Assembly: GCF_018294505.1 (NCBI RefSeq)
Contig: NC_057814.1
Span: forward strand, 39,291,239-39,355,238
Source: Triticum aestivum
Lineage: Eukaryota; Streptophyta; Magnoliopsida; Poales; Poaceae
Direction of reading: 5' to 3'
Length of the DNA: 64,000 bases
The notes beneath the pieces are model-generated. The model was not told the origin of the DNA, did not search any database, and was given only the letters and a program-made list of their open reading frames with translations. A program made the position numbers and the translations under genes. This document shows, piece after piece, positions 54,488 to 64,000 of the stretch. How positions within the stretch are numbered: the first letter of the stretch is position 1; the number at the start of each line of letters is the position of its first letter.

Positions 54488-57400
54488 TTACTCGCGTGAA
54501 ATAAAAGACCCTAACTTCTTTGCGCCGGCGATGACCCAAAGGTTGGCCTCGGTAGAGATGGAGGAGAGCAAGATTGGCGGTGGAGCACTCTTATGCTTGA
54601 ACACTCTTGCGTTATGCTCGTTCCAAATCGTCCATGAGACGAGCATAGTGAGGGAGGCCTTGGCTTGGCGGTTCGGCATACCATCGGCGCAGGTGCTTGC
54701 CCACCACTCGTCCACCGAGTCGAACAGGGGCCAAGTGGAAGTGTCAAGCCCGTGCAGGAGGAATTTCTCAATGACCAAAGATCAAAGACGCCGGGTGTAG
54801 CGGCACTTGTAGAAGAGGTGATGTCCGCATTCTTGCACCATCCTGCAAAGAGGGTAGAGATTGCAATTTGGCCACCCACGCTTTGCCAATCTATCCGCCG
54901 TCCAAACTCTGTCTTGAAGGGCCAACCAAGCAAAAATTTGACTTTGGGGGGCACCCAAACCTTCCAAACCATTTCGTCCAAGGGAAAAAGACCGTCCCTA
55001 GGAATTGCGCCCTATACGCGGAGGCCGCTGAGTATTGCCCACAAGTCGTGTGTTTCCAAAGGATATCATCTTCGTTGAGCTCGTCAAGATGGACCTCATT
55101 TAGTATCATCCATAGAGCGAAAAATTNNNNNNNNNNNNNNNNNNNNNNNNNNNNNNNNNNNNNNNNNNNNNNNNNNNNNNNNNNNNNNNNNNNNNNNNNN
55201 NNNNNNNNNNNNNNNNNNNNNNNNNNNNNNNNNNNNNNNNNNNNNNNNNNNNNNNNNNNNNNNNNNNNNNNNNNNNNNNNNNNNNNNNNNNNNNNNNNNN
55301 NNNNNNNNNNNNNNNNNNNNNNNNNNNNNNNNNNNNNNNNNNNNNNNNNNNNNNNNNNNNNNNNNNNNNNNNNNNNNNNNNNNNNNNNNNNNNNNNNNNN
55401 NNNNNNNNNNNNNNNNNNNNNNNNNNNNNNNNNNNNNNNNNNNNNNNNNNNNNNNNNNNNNNNNNNNNNNNNNNNNNNNNNNNNNNNNNNNNNNNNNNNN
55501 NNNNNNNNTGATCTTGAGAATCCAAGCGTTGTGCTTCATGGCCTCCCTCACCTTCCAATTCTTTCTCTTGGAAGCTTCATAGATGAGCGGGGCAATGTCT
55601 TTAGGCATTCTCCCAAGGAGCAAAGGAGAGTCCCAAAAGGGGATCCTCGCACCGTTACCAATGGTGATGGTGGTGGAAGCATAGAAAAAGTTGAGGTCCT
55701 CCTCATTACATGGGTTTCCCATTCCCACCCACATCTTGGTGGGCTCCTTCCATTTGTACCACGACATCGCAAACGGAGAGCCCTCGTAAACATGTCAGTG
55801 TTGAGGACCCCTAGTCCTATGTACTCAAGGGGCCAGCAAACATACTCCCAATTCACCTTGCATTTGGCCCCCGTTGTCTTGTCCGAACCGGACCAACGGA
55901 AAGCTCTCTCGAGCTTGTTGATGCTGTGAAGGATGGTTGGTGGGATGACCAACGGGGTGGCGGGGTAGACTAGTTCGGAAGTAATCACGGACTTGACAAG
56001 GGCCGTACGTCCAATGGTGGTGATGTTTTGGTCGTCATACGTTGATAACTTGCTTGTAACTTTGTCCACGAGAAATTGGAGATCCACCAACTTTAGCTCT
56101 CAAAGAGAGAGGGGGAGCCACAAGTACCGCAGTGGGAAAGAGGTCCATGCAGCCGGCAAACTTTGAGTTAAGCGACCCAAATCAAGGTGGTTGCAACGAA
56201 CGGGCACCACCGATCTCTTCCGGAAATTGGTGCAAAGGCCCGTGACCTCCCCGAACCCCTTCAAAATGCTTGCGAAGTTGTCAACATCCTTTTTGATCGG
56301 AGCCAAGAAGACGGCCGCGTCGTCCGCATAGAGGGAGGTCCTCAACATGTCTCCCCGTCCCCCGGATTCTATGGAGGACACCCCTTCGTGTGCCACATCT
56401 AAATTTTTTTGTAGCGGATCGATGACAATGACGAAGAGGAGTGGGGATACGGGGTCTTCCTGCCGAAGTCCCTGTCCATGCTTGATGGGGCTGCCGGCAA
56501 TGCCATTGAGGATGATCCTCGAGGAAGAGGTGCTAAGGAGGGCTGCGATCCAATCCCTGAATTTTCTCGGAAATCCTCACCTTTGGAGGAGATCAAGCAA
56601 GTATTCCCACTTAACGGAGTCGAAGGCCTTCCGAATATCAAGCTTGAAAAGGAGGGACAGGGTCTTCCTCGGATGGAGGTGTCGAGCAAGATTGCGAACA
56701 TACAAAAAATTGTCATGGATGCTTCTTGTTTTAATGAAGGCGCTTTGGGCGTTGGAGACGAGATTTTTCATATGAGGGCCAAGTCTCAAGGAGAGCACTT
56801 TCACAATAATTTTCGCGACCGCATGGATGAGGCTAATGGGTCAATAGTCGACGATTCCCTCCGCCCCATCCATTTTAGGCAAGAGGGCCACATTTGCAGA
56901 GTTGAGCCACTGGAGGTTTGACGTGTGCAGGGAGTCGAAATGCGAAATGACCCTCATGAGGTCATTTTTGATAATGCCCCAATATTTCCTAAAGAAGAGG
57001 CCCATGAAACCATCCGGCCCCGGCGCCTTGTCGCTAGGCATGTCACTGATCGCTTCAAGAACCCCACACTCGGCCATTGGAGCGCCAAGGCCATGCAAGT
57101 CAAGTGGTTCCAAATTAAGCTCCTCCCAATTGAAATCTTTGCGACTTCGGGGGCCTCTCTTCATGACCTTGGAGAAGTGCTCGTGGATTAGCTTTTCTTT
57201 GGCGTCGTGCTCGGTGACCCACCCATGCTCATTCTTGATCCTATGAATATGATTTTTCCTCCTCCTTGCATTAACTCGGCGGTGAAAGAATTTGGTATTT
57301 GCATCGCCTTCTTTAAGATTGGAAATTCTTGCACATTGCTTCTTACGCGATCTTTCGAGCACAGCCAAGGCAATGACCCTTATCTTGAGCCTAGCCCGGA

Positions 57401-58310
57401 GCTCAAGTTCCTCGGTGGAGAGGAGTCTATTCTCCTGAGCAATGTCAAGGCGAAGGATCACCAAAAGCGCGGCCTGGTGGTGAATTTTCGCCTTGGAGAA
57501 AAGGCCCCTACTCCATTCGGAGAGTCGAAGAGCAGTCTTTTTGAGTTTGTGGTAAAGCGCTTGGTATGGCTCGGTGTGGTCAATCCTCTCGTTCCACGCC
57601 TTTTGGACCACCTCCTCAAACCCGGGCATGGATACCCAAACGTTTTCAAACTTAAAGACACGAGGTCTTCTTGGCCACTTGTCATCGGCAAGCAGAAGCG
57701 GACAAAGATCGGAGAGGGGGGAAGAAAGTGCATTAAGAACATGGGTGTTGAAGGTTGTGTCCCAATCGGTGTTGCAAAAAAAGGAGTCTAGCTTGCACAA
57801 GGTTGGGTTCGTCCTCTCATTGCTCCAAGTGAAACGCCGGTTCTGGAGGTGGATTTCTTTGAGCTCACAGCTGTGGAGTGTTGCCCTGAAACGGTTTATC
57901 CTGCTTCAGTTGATATTTCTCTTATTTTTATCTTGCGCTCGGTAGATTTGGTTAAAATCACCGGTGGCAAGCCAGGCCATCCCTAGCGGTGGCTTCTCCG
58001 CCAGCAACTCGGCAAAGAAAGCATCTTTGCAAGAATAGTCCGTTGGGCCATAGACGGCCGTGATTTTGAAAAGCACGTCAGTCCCTCGCACCCGGACCAT
58101 GGCGGAGAGGCAATACGTCGTGAAGCTGATGCAAGAAACAGCCACAAGGAAATCATCCCAGAGCATCAAGATGCCACCCCTACTGCCCGAAGCAGGTCTT
58201 TGAGCGAAGCTACGCAGCCTGTGCCTGCCAAAAAAAGCTGCTGTGATTGGTCGACGTTGCCGAGCTTAGTCTCTTGCAGGCACACAATATGACACTGCAG
58301 GGCGATACAG
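54488..58310 (-). pseudogene. LINE ORF2: endonuclease and reverse transcriptase (decayed)
   Basis: Endonuclease remnants lie at 58310-57906 (including DDFLVAVSCISFTTYCLSAM). A longer piece at 57800-56841 has the conserved DKAPGPDGF motif (about 57030). The next piece has KLDIRKAFDSVKWEYL (about 56640), and the catalytic YADDAAVFL lies at about 56320. The C-terminal Trp-rich region (VWVPPKVKFLLGWPF) lies at about 54950. Stops and frameshifts separate these, for example near 57905, 56841, 56577 and 56100. It cannot make a working enzyme as sequenced. Confidence 0.85.
55127..55508. other. Assembly gap (382 N)
   Basis: A run of N inside the LINE. The size of the real sequence is unknown. Confidence 1.
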
Positions 58311-58374
58311 TAGTGCTGGAACTACAGACGTGCCATATAACAGGGTGCTACGAGTGACTGTGAGAACAAAAGAA

Positions 58375-58985
58375 TCTGCAGCGATGTCGGGAACCCAAGC
58401 TTCTTTGTTCCAACGCCTCATCATTGGCTGAAGAGATGAACAAGGCTACAACGCCCTTTGAGTTTCATTTCCCGTCCCTCCTAATCCCACGTGACTCACC
58501 GGCCAGCCGGTCGTCGTGTGTTGTGATCGATTTGTTGGAAAACAGATTATGGTGGTTGACACCCCTCAAAAATAGAAAATTATGGTGGTTGACCAATCCT
58601 AGTTTGCTAGAGAACTGACAAGCCTGAGAGATGGATGGTTTATATATCCCTCAATGCATTTTTTGTACCACCAAAAAGAAAATGTAATCATGCACACGTA
58701 CGGTTCTTCATCCTCTATGCGGACCTAATTAATTAATTAGTTCAACTATGCATTTGGCTGATTATTTGTTCTCATTATTACTCACATATAGAGATGTTCG
58801 GTGGATACGTCCAGCTTATTCACATCAATGCATGCCCGCTAGCTTCATGTCATAATTTACTACCTCGGACCTACCTGCCCACCGCTGTGGAACTGGAACA
58901 CCTATGTACCGAAAGTAGCTAGGCCAGCGTCGTCACTCTGCCTTCTCAACCTGGAACTGCAAGCCACGGTCATACTCTTCCTTTC
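58375..58985 (+). repeat. Promoter-like block, copy 3
   Basis: It contains CCTCATCATTGGCTGAAGAG (CCAAT-type, about 58415), then ACGTGACTCACCGG, GGTTTATATATCCCTC (TATA-like, about 58637) and TTATTACTCACATATAGAGA. It has a small internal duplication, AAAATTATGGTGGTTGAC (about 58543 and 58575). The part after 58840 matches copy 1. It is the longest copy and abuts the LINE's truncated end. Confidence 0.7.
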
Positions 58986-59028
58986 CCTTCAGCCATGAAG
59001 GACATGAGCACGCGCACGGTGAGAGAGA

Positions 59029-59045
59029 ACACACACACACACACA
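59029..59045. repeat. (AC)n microsatellite
   Basis: About eight AC units following a GAGAGAGA stretch. Confidence 0.95.
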
Positions 59046-60230
59046 GTGTGGCGCCCATCAACGCCGAATGGCTCAGAAGTCCAAGGCCACACGAAAATAC
59101 CGCTCCAAATATTTGTTACCAAATGGTATTTTTTTTTACCAAGGGAGACGAGATTACCGGTTACAGCCAAATACCGTACACGTTCTTCTTAAAATTTTCA
59201 GATGATTTTGAATTTAAACTTTTTCGAACTCGACATAGATACATATTCAACTTCTACTGTTCACTTCACCTGAAAAATAAATAAAAAGTGCACGTAGCGA
59301 TTTGAAATAGTGACCTACTGCAATTGAAGACACGGTAACTATTTGGCGACACTAGGAATGAAAACAACTGTTTCCATATTATTGTGGAAATGCATAAACA
59401 AATCTCGGAAGCAAAATATGGAAACAGATACTATCTAAAAATACGGTTTGCACAGGGATACCAAACCAGTCGGTCATCAGAACTAAAAAACATAGACAAA
59501 CAAAGAAGCAAACTATTTGAATTTATATGACTACAACGACTTTCGATGATCTCCTAAACCAGCCGCATGGCTGCACCACGTGGAGGTACCTGGACGGTAC
59601 AGCGAGAATGGGCGGGAGGCGAGTGAGCTGGCCTATTAGGGATAGTGAAATGCAGAAGGGGATTAATTATTAGGTGTTGTCTTGGATTTTGGGCGTGTTT
59701 TATTGAGTGTTGGACTGAGTCACATATACAGTAGCCATAATAAAAGGGAAGTATCGTCTTTACGGAAACGGAAGGTTGTTCCGCTGGAAAACGCCGTTCC
59801 ATTTCGGTTTCCATGTAGTAATAAATTTCATTTATGTTTTCATTCTGCAATATTCTATTTCCAATTCCTCATTTCCTCCCTGTTTCCATTTTTCCGCGGG
59901 AAATCCGAAAAGTTTCTGCTCTATTTCATCGGTAGGAGATACTATGTGTTTAATTATATATTTATTTCATAAATTCAAACTTTCAAACAAAATATATAAC
60001 TTTTCTCCATCTGATAATTTGTTGTGGAGGTGCGAGAAATGCGTTTAAGATGTGGTGACTAAATTTATCACCCAGTAACCAAAACATTGGCCCTGAAAAG
60101 CTTGATATAACATAATATCTAGGGAAACTGAAAAGCCAAGATTAATAGTATCGGCAAAGTAGCGACACACTGAAAAATAGGCAGATAAGTAATCATACAC
60201 AACAAAAGATGGTACATCTCCGGTGATAAT
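59046..60230. other. Intergenic, nothing firmly recognised
   Basis: A weak hAT-like pair of ends was noticed but not accepted. No gene was supported. Confidence 0.35.
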
Positions 60231-60239
60231 GACTTGCAA

Positions 60240-60648
60240 TTGCAAGGTTGAAGCCGGAGTCACACCCCAATAGGACACTAAAGCGGCCAAGGCGGGTGGG
60301 TGAAGCTAGCTGATTGTCCGTTCCCAAGGTAGAGAAGGCACCTGACCTCCTCTTTTTTGACAATCCCATTCCAGAGCATTCAGTCTCCTTGTGTAGACAC
60401 GAGCATGACCACAAGGAATTGGACGTGGGTTGACACACATCTGCTCCAGATGAAAAAGTGTCGAAGGCAACGGTCTCACCGCCAGGCCAGAGCAGTTTGT
60501 AAAACTTGGCAGTCTTGAGTGAATTCTCGTTTGTCAAGCAGTGGAAGAGGCACCTCGTGCGAAGCTGCAAAGTGAGTAGGTCTTGTTTCTGGCAGTTCTC
60601 TAATCTTCTGATGTCTCCAATTCGCATATGTGTGTCGTTGGATTGCAT
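60240..60648 (-). pseudogene. Gene remnant, paralogue of 43857-44170
   Basis: An open minus-strand frame of about 150 residues includes RIGDIRRLENCQKQDLLTLQ and ENSLKTAKFYKLLWPGG. It is homologous to the plus strand at 43857-44170, which has a stop in the same region. The N-terminal part (RLENCQKQDLLTLQLRTRCL) looks like real protein sequence. No domain could be named and no start, splice sites or promoter are evident. It is probably an exon of a duplicated host gene. Confidence 0.45.
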
Positions 60649-61250
60649 CTCTCTTCTTTTCTCGTCCTACTCTTTGCTTATGTGGTTGTCACCGATTTAT
60701 GTGCTAATATGTACATATAAAAAATAAGATGTTACTGTAACACAGATGGGTGCTCAATGTGGGCTTCCTACTTGCTTCAATGAGACGGATTATATGTATA
60801 GGGGCGACGTGGAGTGCATTATTCACAAAAAAGTAACACCTGGTTGTCGAATTATATTCATTATGTGTTGATGAGGTAAATGAACATGGGTTGCTATGGG
60901 GACTTTAATTGATTTGTTGATAAGCATCCGTCTTCAAAAAAAAATCGAAGGAATTGTACTAAAATTTGAACTTTTACATAGAGCACCAAGAGTATGTAAC
61001 AACACTTTATAAAAAAACAAGTTGAGCATACAGACAACTAAAATACTAAAAAATGGAAAGTGAAGCTTGATTGACTATTATCATGCAGCCAACATCATCA
61101 CATGGCAACAATTGTGAACTCTAAGCTGTTGTTTTTTAAACGAAAATAAAAAAAGTTCCTCCAAAGGAACATCTTCAACAAGTAATGGCACTTATAACTA
61201 TTAGGTACGGATGAATCTTCGACACTTCGTAGTTTTACCTAGGTAACATC
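60649..61250. other. Intergenic, nothing recognised
   Basis: AT-rich sequence without supportable features. Confidence 0.4.
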
Positions 61251-61255
61251 CTGTC

Positions 61256-61618
61256 TGTTAGAATTGTGTCGAATATTTTGTACAAGTTACAGTTGGACTC
61301 TGAGTCATGCGGTGTGTAGATAGGATTATAAAATAGTGTCCTAATAGGACACTTGTATTCTAGGCCTCTCATATAATGTGGGGTAGACACATGATATAAC
61401 CTATGCCAACATAATTAGCACAGGCACGCAGGGGAGCTGCCGGCGTGTGCTGGCGGCCGGGGTGTGGTATTCTGACGGTGTCACGGGGAGATGCACCCGT
61501 AGTCAGACCCGAGGATGTAGCCATATAGGTGAAACTCGTCAACAAATCTCGGTATTTGTGCTCGTGTGATTGCTTGGTCCTCAGTGGATCGACTGTACGC
61601 ATTAGATTTATTCTAACA
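61256..61618 (+). repeat. Solo LTR, 363 bp, with perfect 5-bp target duplication
   Basis: It begins TGTTAGAATTGTG and ends TTTATTCTAACA, so the ends form an inverted repeat TGTTAGAAT/ATTCTAACA. CTGTC lies on both sides (61251-61255 and 61619-61623). The size and ends suit a small copia-type LTR. No internal sequence adjoins, so it is a solo LTR. The strand is a guess from TTATAAAAT-like sequence near 61326. Confidence 0.9.
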
Positions 61619-61623
61619 CTGTC

Positions 61624-62995
61624 ATTGATATTATACAGATATATCCCAATATTATGTGTTATAAAATATGGACCCAATTATATTATGCACACGAAATAAA
61701 ATTAGAGCAAGCATATTTTATGAATAGGATAGGACAGCAAGATGGACTGCTCCCTACAACACAACATGCAAGCCTCTTATAAAAATTCTGGACTAGGTTG
61801 GAGCTATTGTAGTCATATGACCTTTTTTTTTGCAGAATATTGTAGTCATATGCAGGGGCGGAGCCAGGATTTGGACATGAGGGGGGCGAAAAGCCAACAT
61901 TCACGAAACATTTTTGTTGATCAAAGGGGCGACACGGCCCCATTTTCATTACGAAAATGAAGTAAGATACATCTGTCTCCATTGTTAACTCTCACGATAG
62001 TGTTGATGATCATTAAAATGTATATCTGAAACTAGAAAAGAATGTTATATTTATGTTAACTTAAATTGAGCTCTACAACCACTAGTGTTGAACAAGTTGA
62101 TAATGTGAATTTTACAACTATTTTTCCTTATCAATATAAATAATAATGTAATGTCTAAAAAATCTTCTCCATTCAGTTTTCAATTCGGTTGCCGCGGTAC
62201 ACATCGAATGAAAGATCAACCGTAGTAGTTTTACTTGTTTAAAATAATCCAATGATTTAACTGGCAAGCGAAGACAAGATTTTTAGGTTTAGATGGTTGC
62301 AAACATCCAGCAAGAAATGGGCAAGTTTAGACTCAAATTGAGCCCGTTCTTCACTAGAAAAGACCACATGATACGAAAATCCACCACGGTGCATATATTA
62401 GACACGTAAAATAGCTCATGTCGTGGATCCAAAAATGCATAAATTGTCAAAAGCCCTATTTTGGAGGCACTTATTGACCAGACTAAGGTCATAATTCATT
62501 CTCCCGCAAAAAAATAAGATCATAATTCATGAAAAAAACTACAGGTGTGTAATGGTACCTGCTGCAAATATCTTCGATCCTGGTCACCTGGCTAGCGGCC
62601 TCTATCCGTATTCTGAATTTCTGATGATCTAATCCGCCTCCGTCTAGTCGTATCCGAACAAGTGAATGGTGTCGTAGTCGGGACGAGCTGCCACCGCGGC
62701 AATGGCAGACGCCCTAGCAGGACACGGACGACGGCGGAGGGCACGCGCGGTGGCCAGCGGCCGCGCAGCAAACGCTCTAAGATCCAGCAGAACACGCACA
62801 TAGATCAATCAATCGGACGGATCACATTGTCCAGATTGTCGTCGGTCACATATTGTTTAGATCTATGGGCTATTGGGCTTTGGTCGTCTATATTCTGAGT
62901 TGCTGGTTCAAATGAAAAATATTTTATATGGGCTAATGACCGAAATCACTAATTAAGGAGTACTCGTTGCAAAGAACACTCCATCTTCCCGGGTC
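61624..62995. other. Intergenic with one MITE-like fragment
   Basis: GCAGGGGCGGAGCCAGGATT at 61854-61873 is a familiar start of a grass MITE, but its partner end is missing. An imperfect repeat, TATTGTAGTCATATG, occurs at about 61786 and 61841. The GC-rich patch 62630-62790 has short frames without domains. Confidence 0.4.
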
Positions 62996-63224
62996 ATGAC
63001 AAGTGGCGCACATGCAGCGCGCCACTTGTCGCAACCAGTGAGTTTTCCCTTTTTTCGTAGATTCGTTTATTCAAAACGTTTTATCTCTTATAAACCATGC
63101 GTCCAAATCTCAAACCGTTTCACCATTGGATTCCTCGCGTCGAGATCTTCAAAACTAGATCCCATGTTGATAGGTTTTGACGAACTTTTTTTCACGAAAA
63201 AACCGGACGAAAAAACCAAACCGG

Positions 63225-63770
63225 GAGCACGGTTTTTTCCCTTTCCGAAAGAGGCACGCCCATGCCTCTCGCGAAATCACAATCGTGCCTCTCGTGGAAG
63301 CAAAACCGTGACTCTCGTGGAAAGAAAAAAAACAGAAAACGCGTTTTTTCCCTTTCCAAAAGAGGCACGCCCGTGACTCGCGAAAGCACAACCGTGCCTC
63401 TGGCAAAAGCAAAACTGTGATTCTCGTGAAAGAAAAAAACAGAAAACGTGTATTTTTTCCCTTTCCGAGAGGCACGGCCGTGACTCTCGCAAAAGCACAA
63501 CGGTGCCTCTCGCGAAAAAAAACAGAAAACGCATTTTGTTTTTCCCTTTCCGAGAGGCACGGCCGTGACTCTCACGAAAGCACAACCGTGCCTCTCGCGG
63601 AAGTAAAACCGTGACTCTCGTGAAAGAAAAAAAAACAGAAAACGTGTTTTTTTTTCGTTTCCGAAAGGCACGGCCGTGACTCTCGCTAAAGCACAACCGT
63701 GCCTCTCGCGAAAAAAACGTGACTTTTCACGAAAGAAAAAAAAGTAAACGCGTTTTTTCGCGCTTTCAAA
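63225..63770. repeat. Variable tandem array of GAGGCACGGCCGTGACTCTC-type units
   Basis: Five units start near 63248, 63362, 63468, 63553 and 63664 (period about 85-115). Each contains AAAACGYGTTTTTTCCCTTTCC, GGCACGSCCGTGACTC and CACAACCGTGCCTCTCGCG. The array is probably part of an old DNA transposon (Mutator-like style). An inverted pair, ACAAGTGGCGC/GCGCCACTTGT, lies at about 62999-63030. Confidence 0.75.
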
Positions 63771-63902
63771 AATTATTTTTTTGGTCGAAACGCTAAGGAA
63801 GACCGGGGAAAAACCAAAACGTCGAAAAAAGGGGAAAAACCGTTTAAAAACCGAAAACGCGTGCGCAAAATAAAAAAAATCTGGAGGGAGCGTCCAGAGC
63901 GC

Positions 63903-64000
63903 TGTAGGGGAACGCAGCAGAAACAAAAAATTTCCGACCTAGGAACCAGCCCAGGACCACTATGGAGACTGCATACAAGGTTTGATCTTTTTCGTTACCG
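63903..64000 (-). repeat. Start of a second LTR of the left-edge copia family
   Basis: TGTAGGGGAACGCAGCAGAAAC... matches 240-339 with a few differences and is in the same orientation. The DNA to its left is the tandem-array element, not a primer site, so this is a 3' LTR or a solo LTR of a different copy. It continues past the right edge. Confidence 0.85.

Larger units (their letters stand above)
54391..58345 (-). mobile_element. LINE retrotransposon, 5'-truncated, with assembly gap
   Basis: The T8 run at 54391-54398 is the poly-A tail on minus. Reading right to left on minus: AP-endonuclease part (CLQETKLG near 58275), reverse transcriptase, then a zf-RVT-type region. The first ORF and the 5' leader are missing, so the copy is 5'-truncated near 58345. 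The N run at 55127-55508 lies within it. The same family supplied the 51812 copy. Confidence 0.85.

Noticed and set aside
59354..59848. hAT-like element with TAGGAATGAAAAC / GTTTTCATTCTG ends
   Set aside because: The ends match over only about 11 bases and there is no 8-bp target duplication.
63192..63926. Long minus-strand ORF (about 244 codons) as a gene
   Set aside because: It is built entirely from the tandem array, is open in several frames, and has no domain, promoter or start context.
1..64000. The matching LTR pieces at 240-2406 and 63903-64000 as the two ends of one 64-kb element
   Set aside because: The left LTR has its primer site on its left side, so its body runs out of the window. 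The right piece has no primer site. They are two separate copies of one family.

Overview
The window looks like intergenic heterochromatic DNA from a large-genome Triticeae grass (wheat, Aegilops, barley or rye type). This rests on its repeats: a copia LTR that starts like the BARE-1/WIS/Angela group, an Athila-type gypsy element with a tRNA-Asp primer site, an Au-type SINE, TAA-flanked Harbinger elements, and CACTA elements with the CCCGGTTSGTGSCACSAACCGGGACC-type subterminal repeat. I see no rRNA or tRNA gene and no intact host gene that I can name. A run of N at 55127-55508 is an assembly gap.

Layout. 1-2406 is the 5' end of a minus-strand copia element inserted into an older LTR (2407-3140). 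3141-4954 holds a Helitron 3' terminus, a LINE-like dispersed repeat and an Au-type SINE. 4955-6011 is a Harbinger-like element carrying an acidic ORF. 6266-28700 is a small Harbinger MITE split by a 22-kb CACTA transposon (6422-28573, TSD ATG). That CACTA carries a small coiled-coil/transmembrane protein gene, an En/Spm-type transposase with two frameshifts, a miRNA-like foldback, and a seven-exon second gene ending in an Ulp1-like protease domain with one frameshift. Between its two main genes sits a 9-kb Helitron nest (14006-23057). 29634-30775 is the left end of a second CACTA family, cut by a decayed minus-strand Athila element (30776-40109) whose 5' LTR is truncated.

40110-61250 mixes gene remnants and smaller elements. 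A promoter-like block occurs three times (about 40110, 50985 and 58375). An unidentified gene remnant occurs in opposite orientations (about 43857 and 60640). There is also a copia integrase fragment, a Harbinger element split by a solo LTR, a MULE with a 9-bp TSD, and two LINE copies of one family. 61256-61618 is a clean small solo LTR. 63225-63770 is a tandem array, and at 63903 another LTR of the same copia family as the left edge begins.

How it works together: nothing suggests a host pathway. The only coherent functional unit is the CACTA element: two promoters, a membrane-protein gene, the transposase, the protease-fusion gene, and the subterminal repeats that are the presumed transposase-binding sites. 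Its coding capacity has been damaged by three single-base deletions and by Helitrons inserted between the second promoter and its gene.
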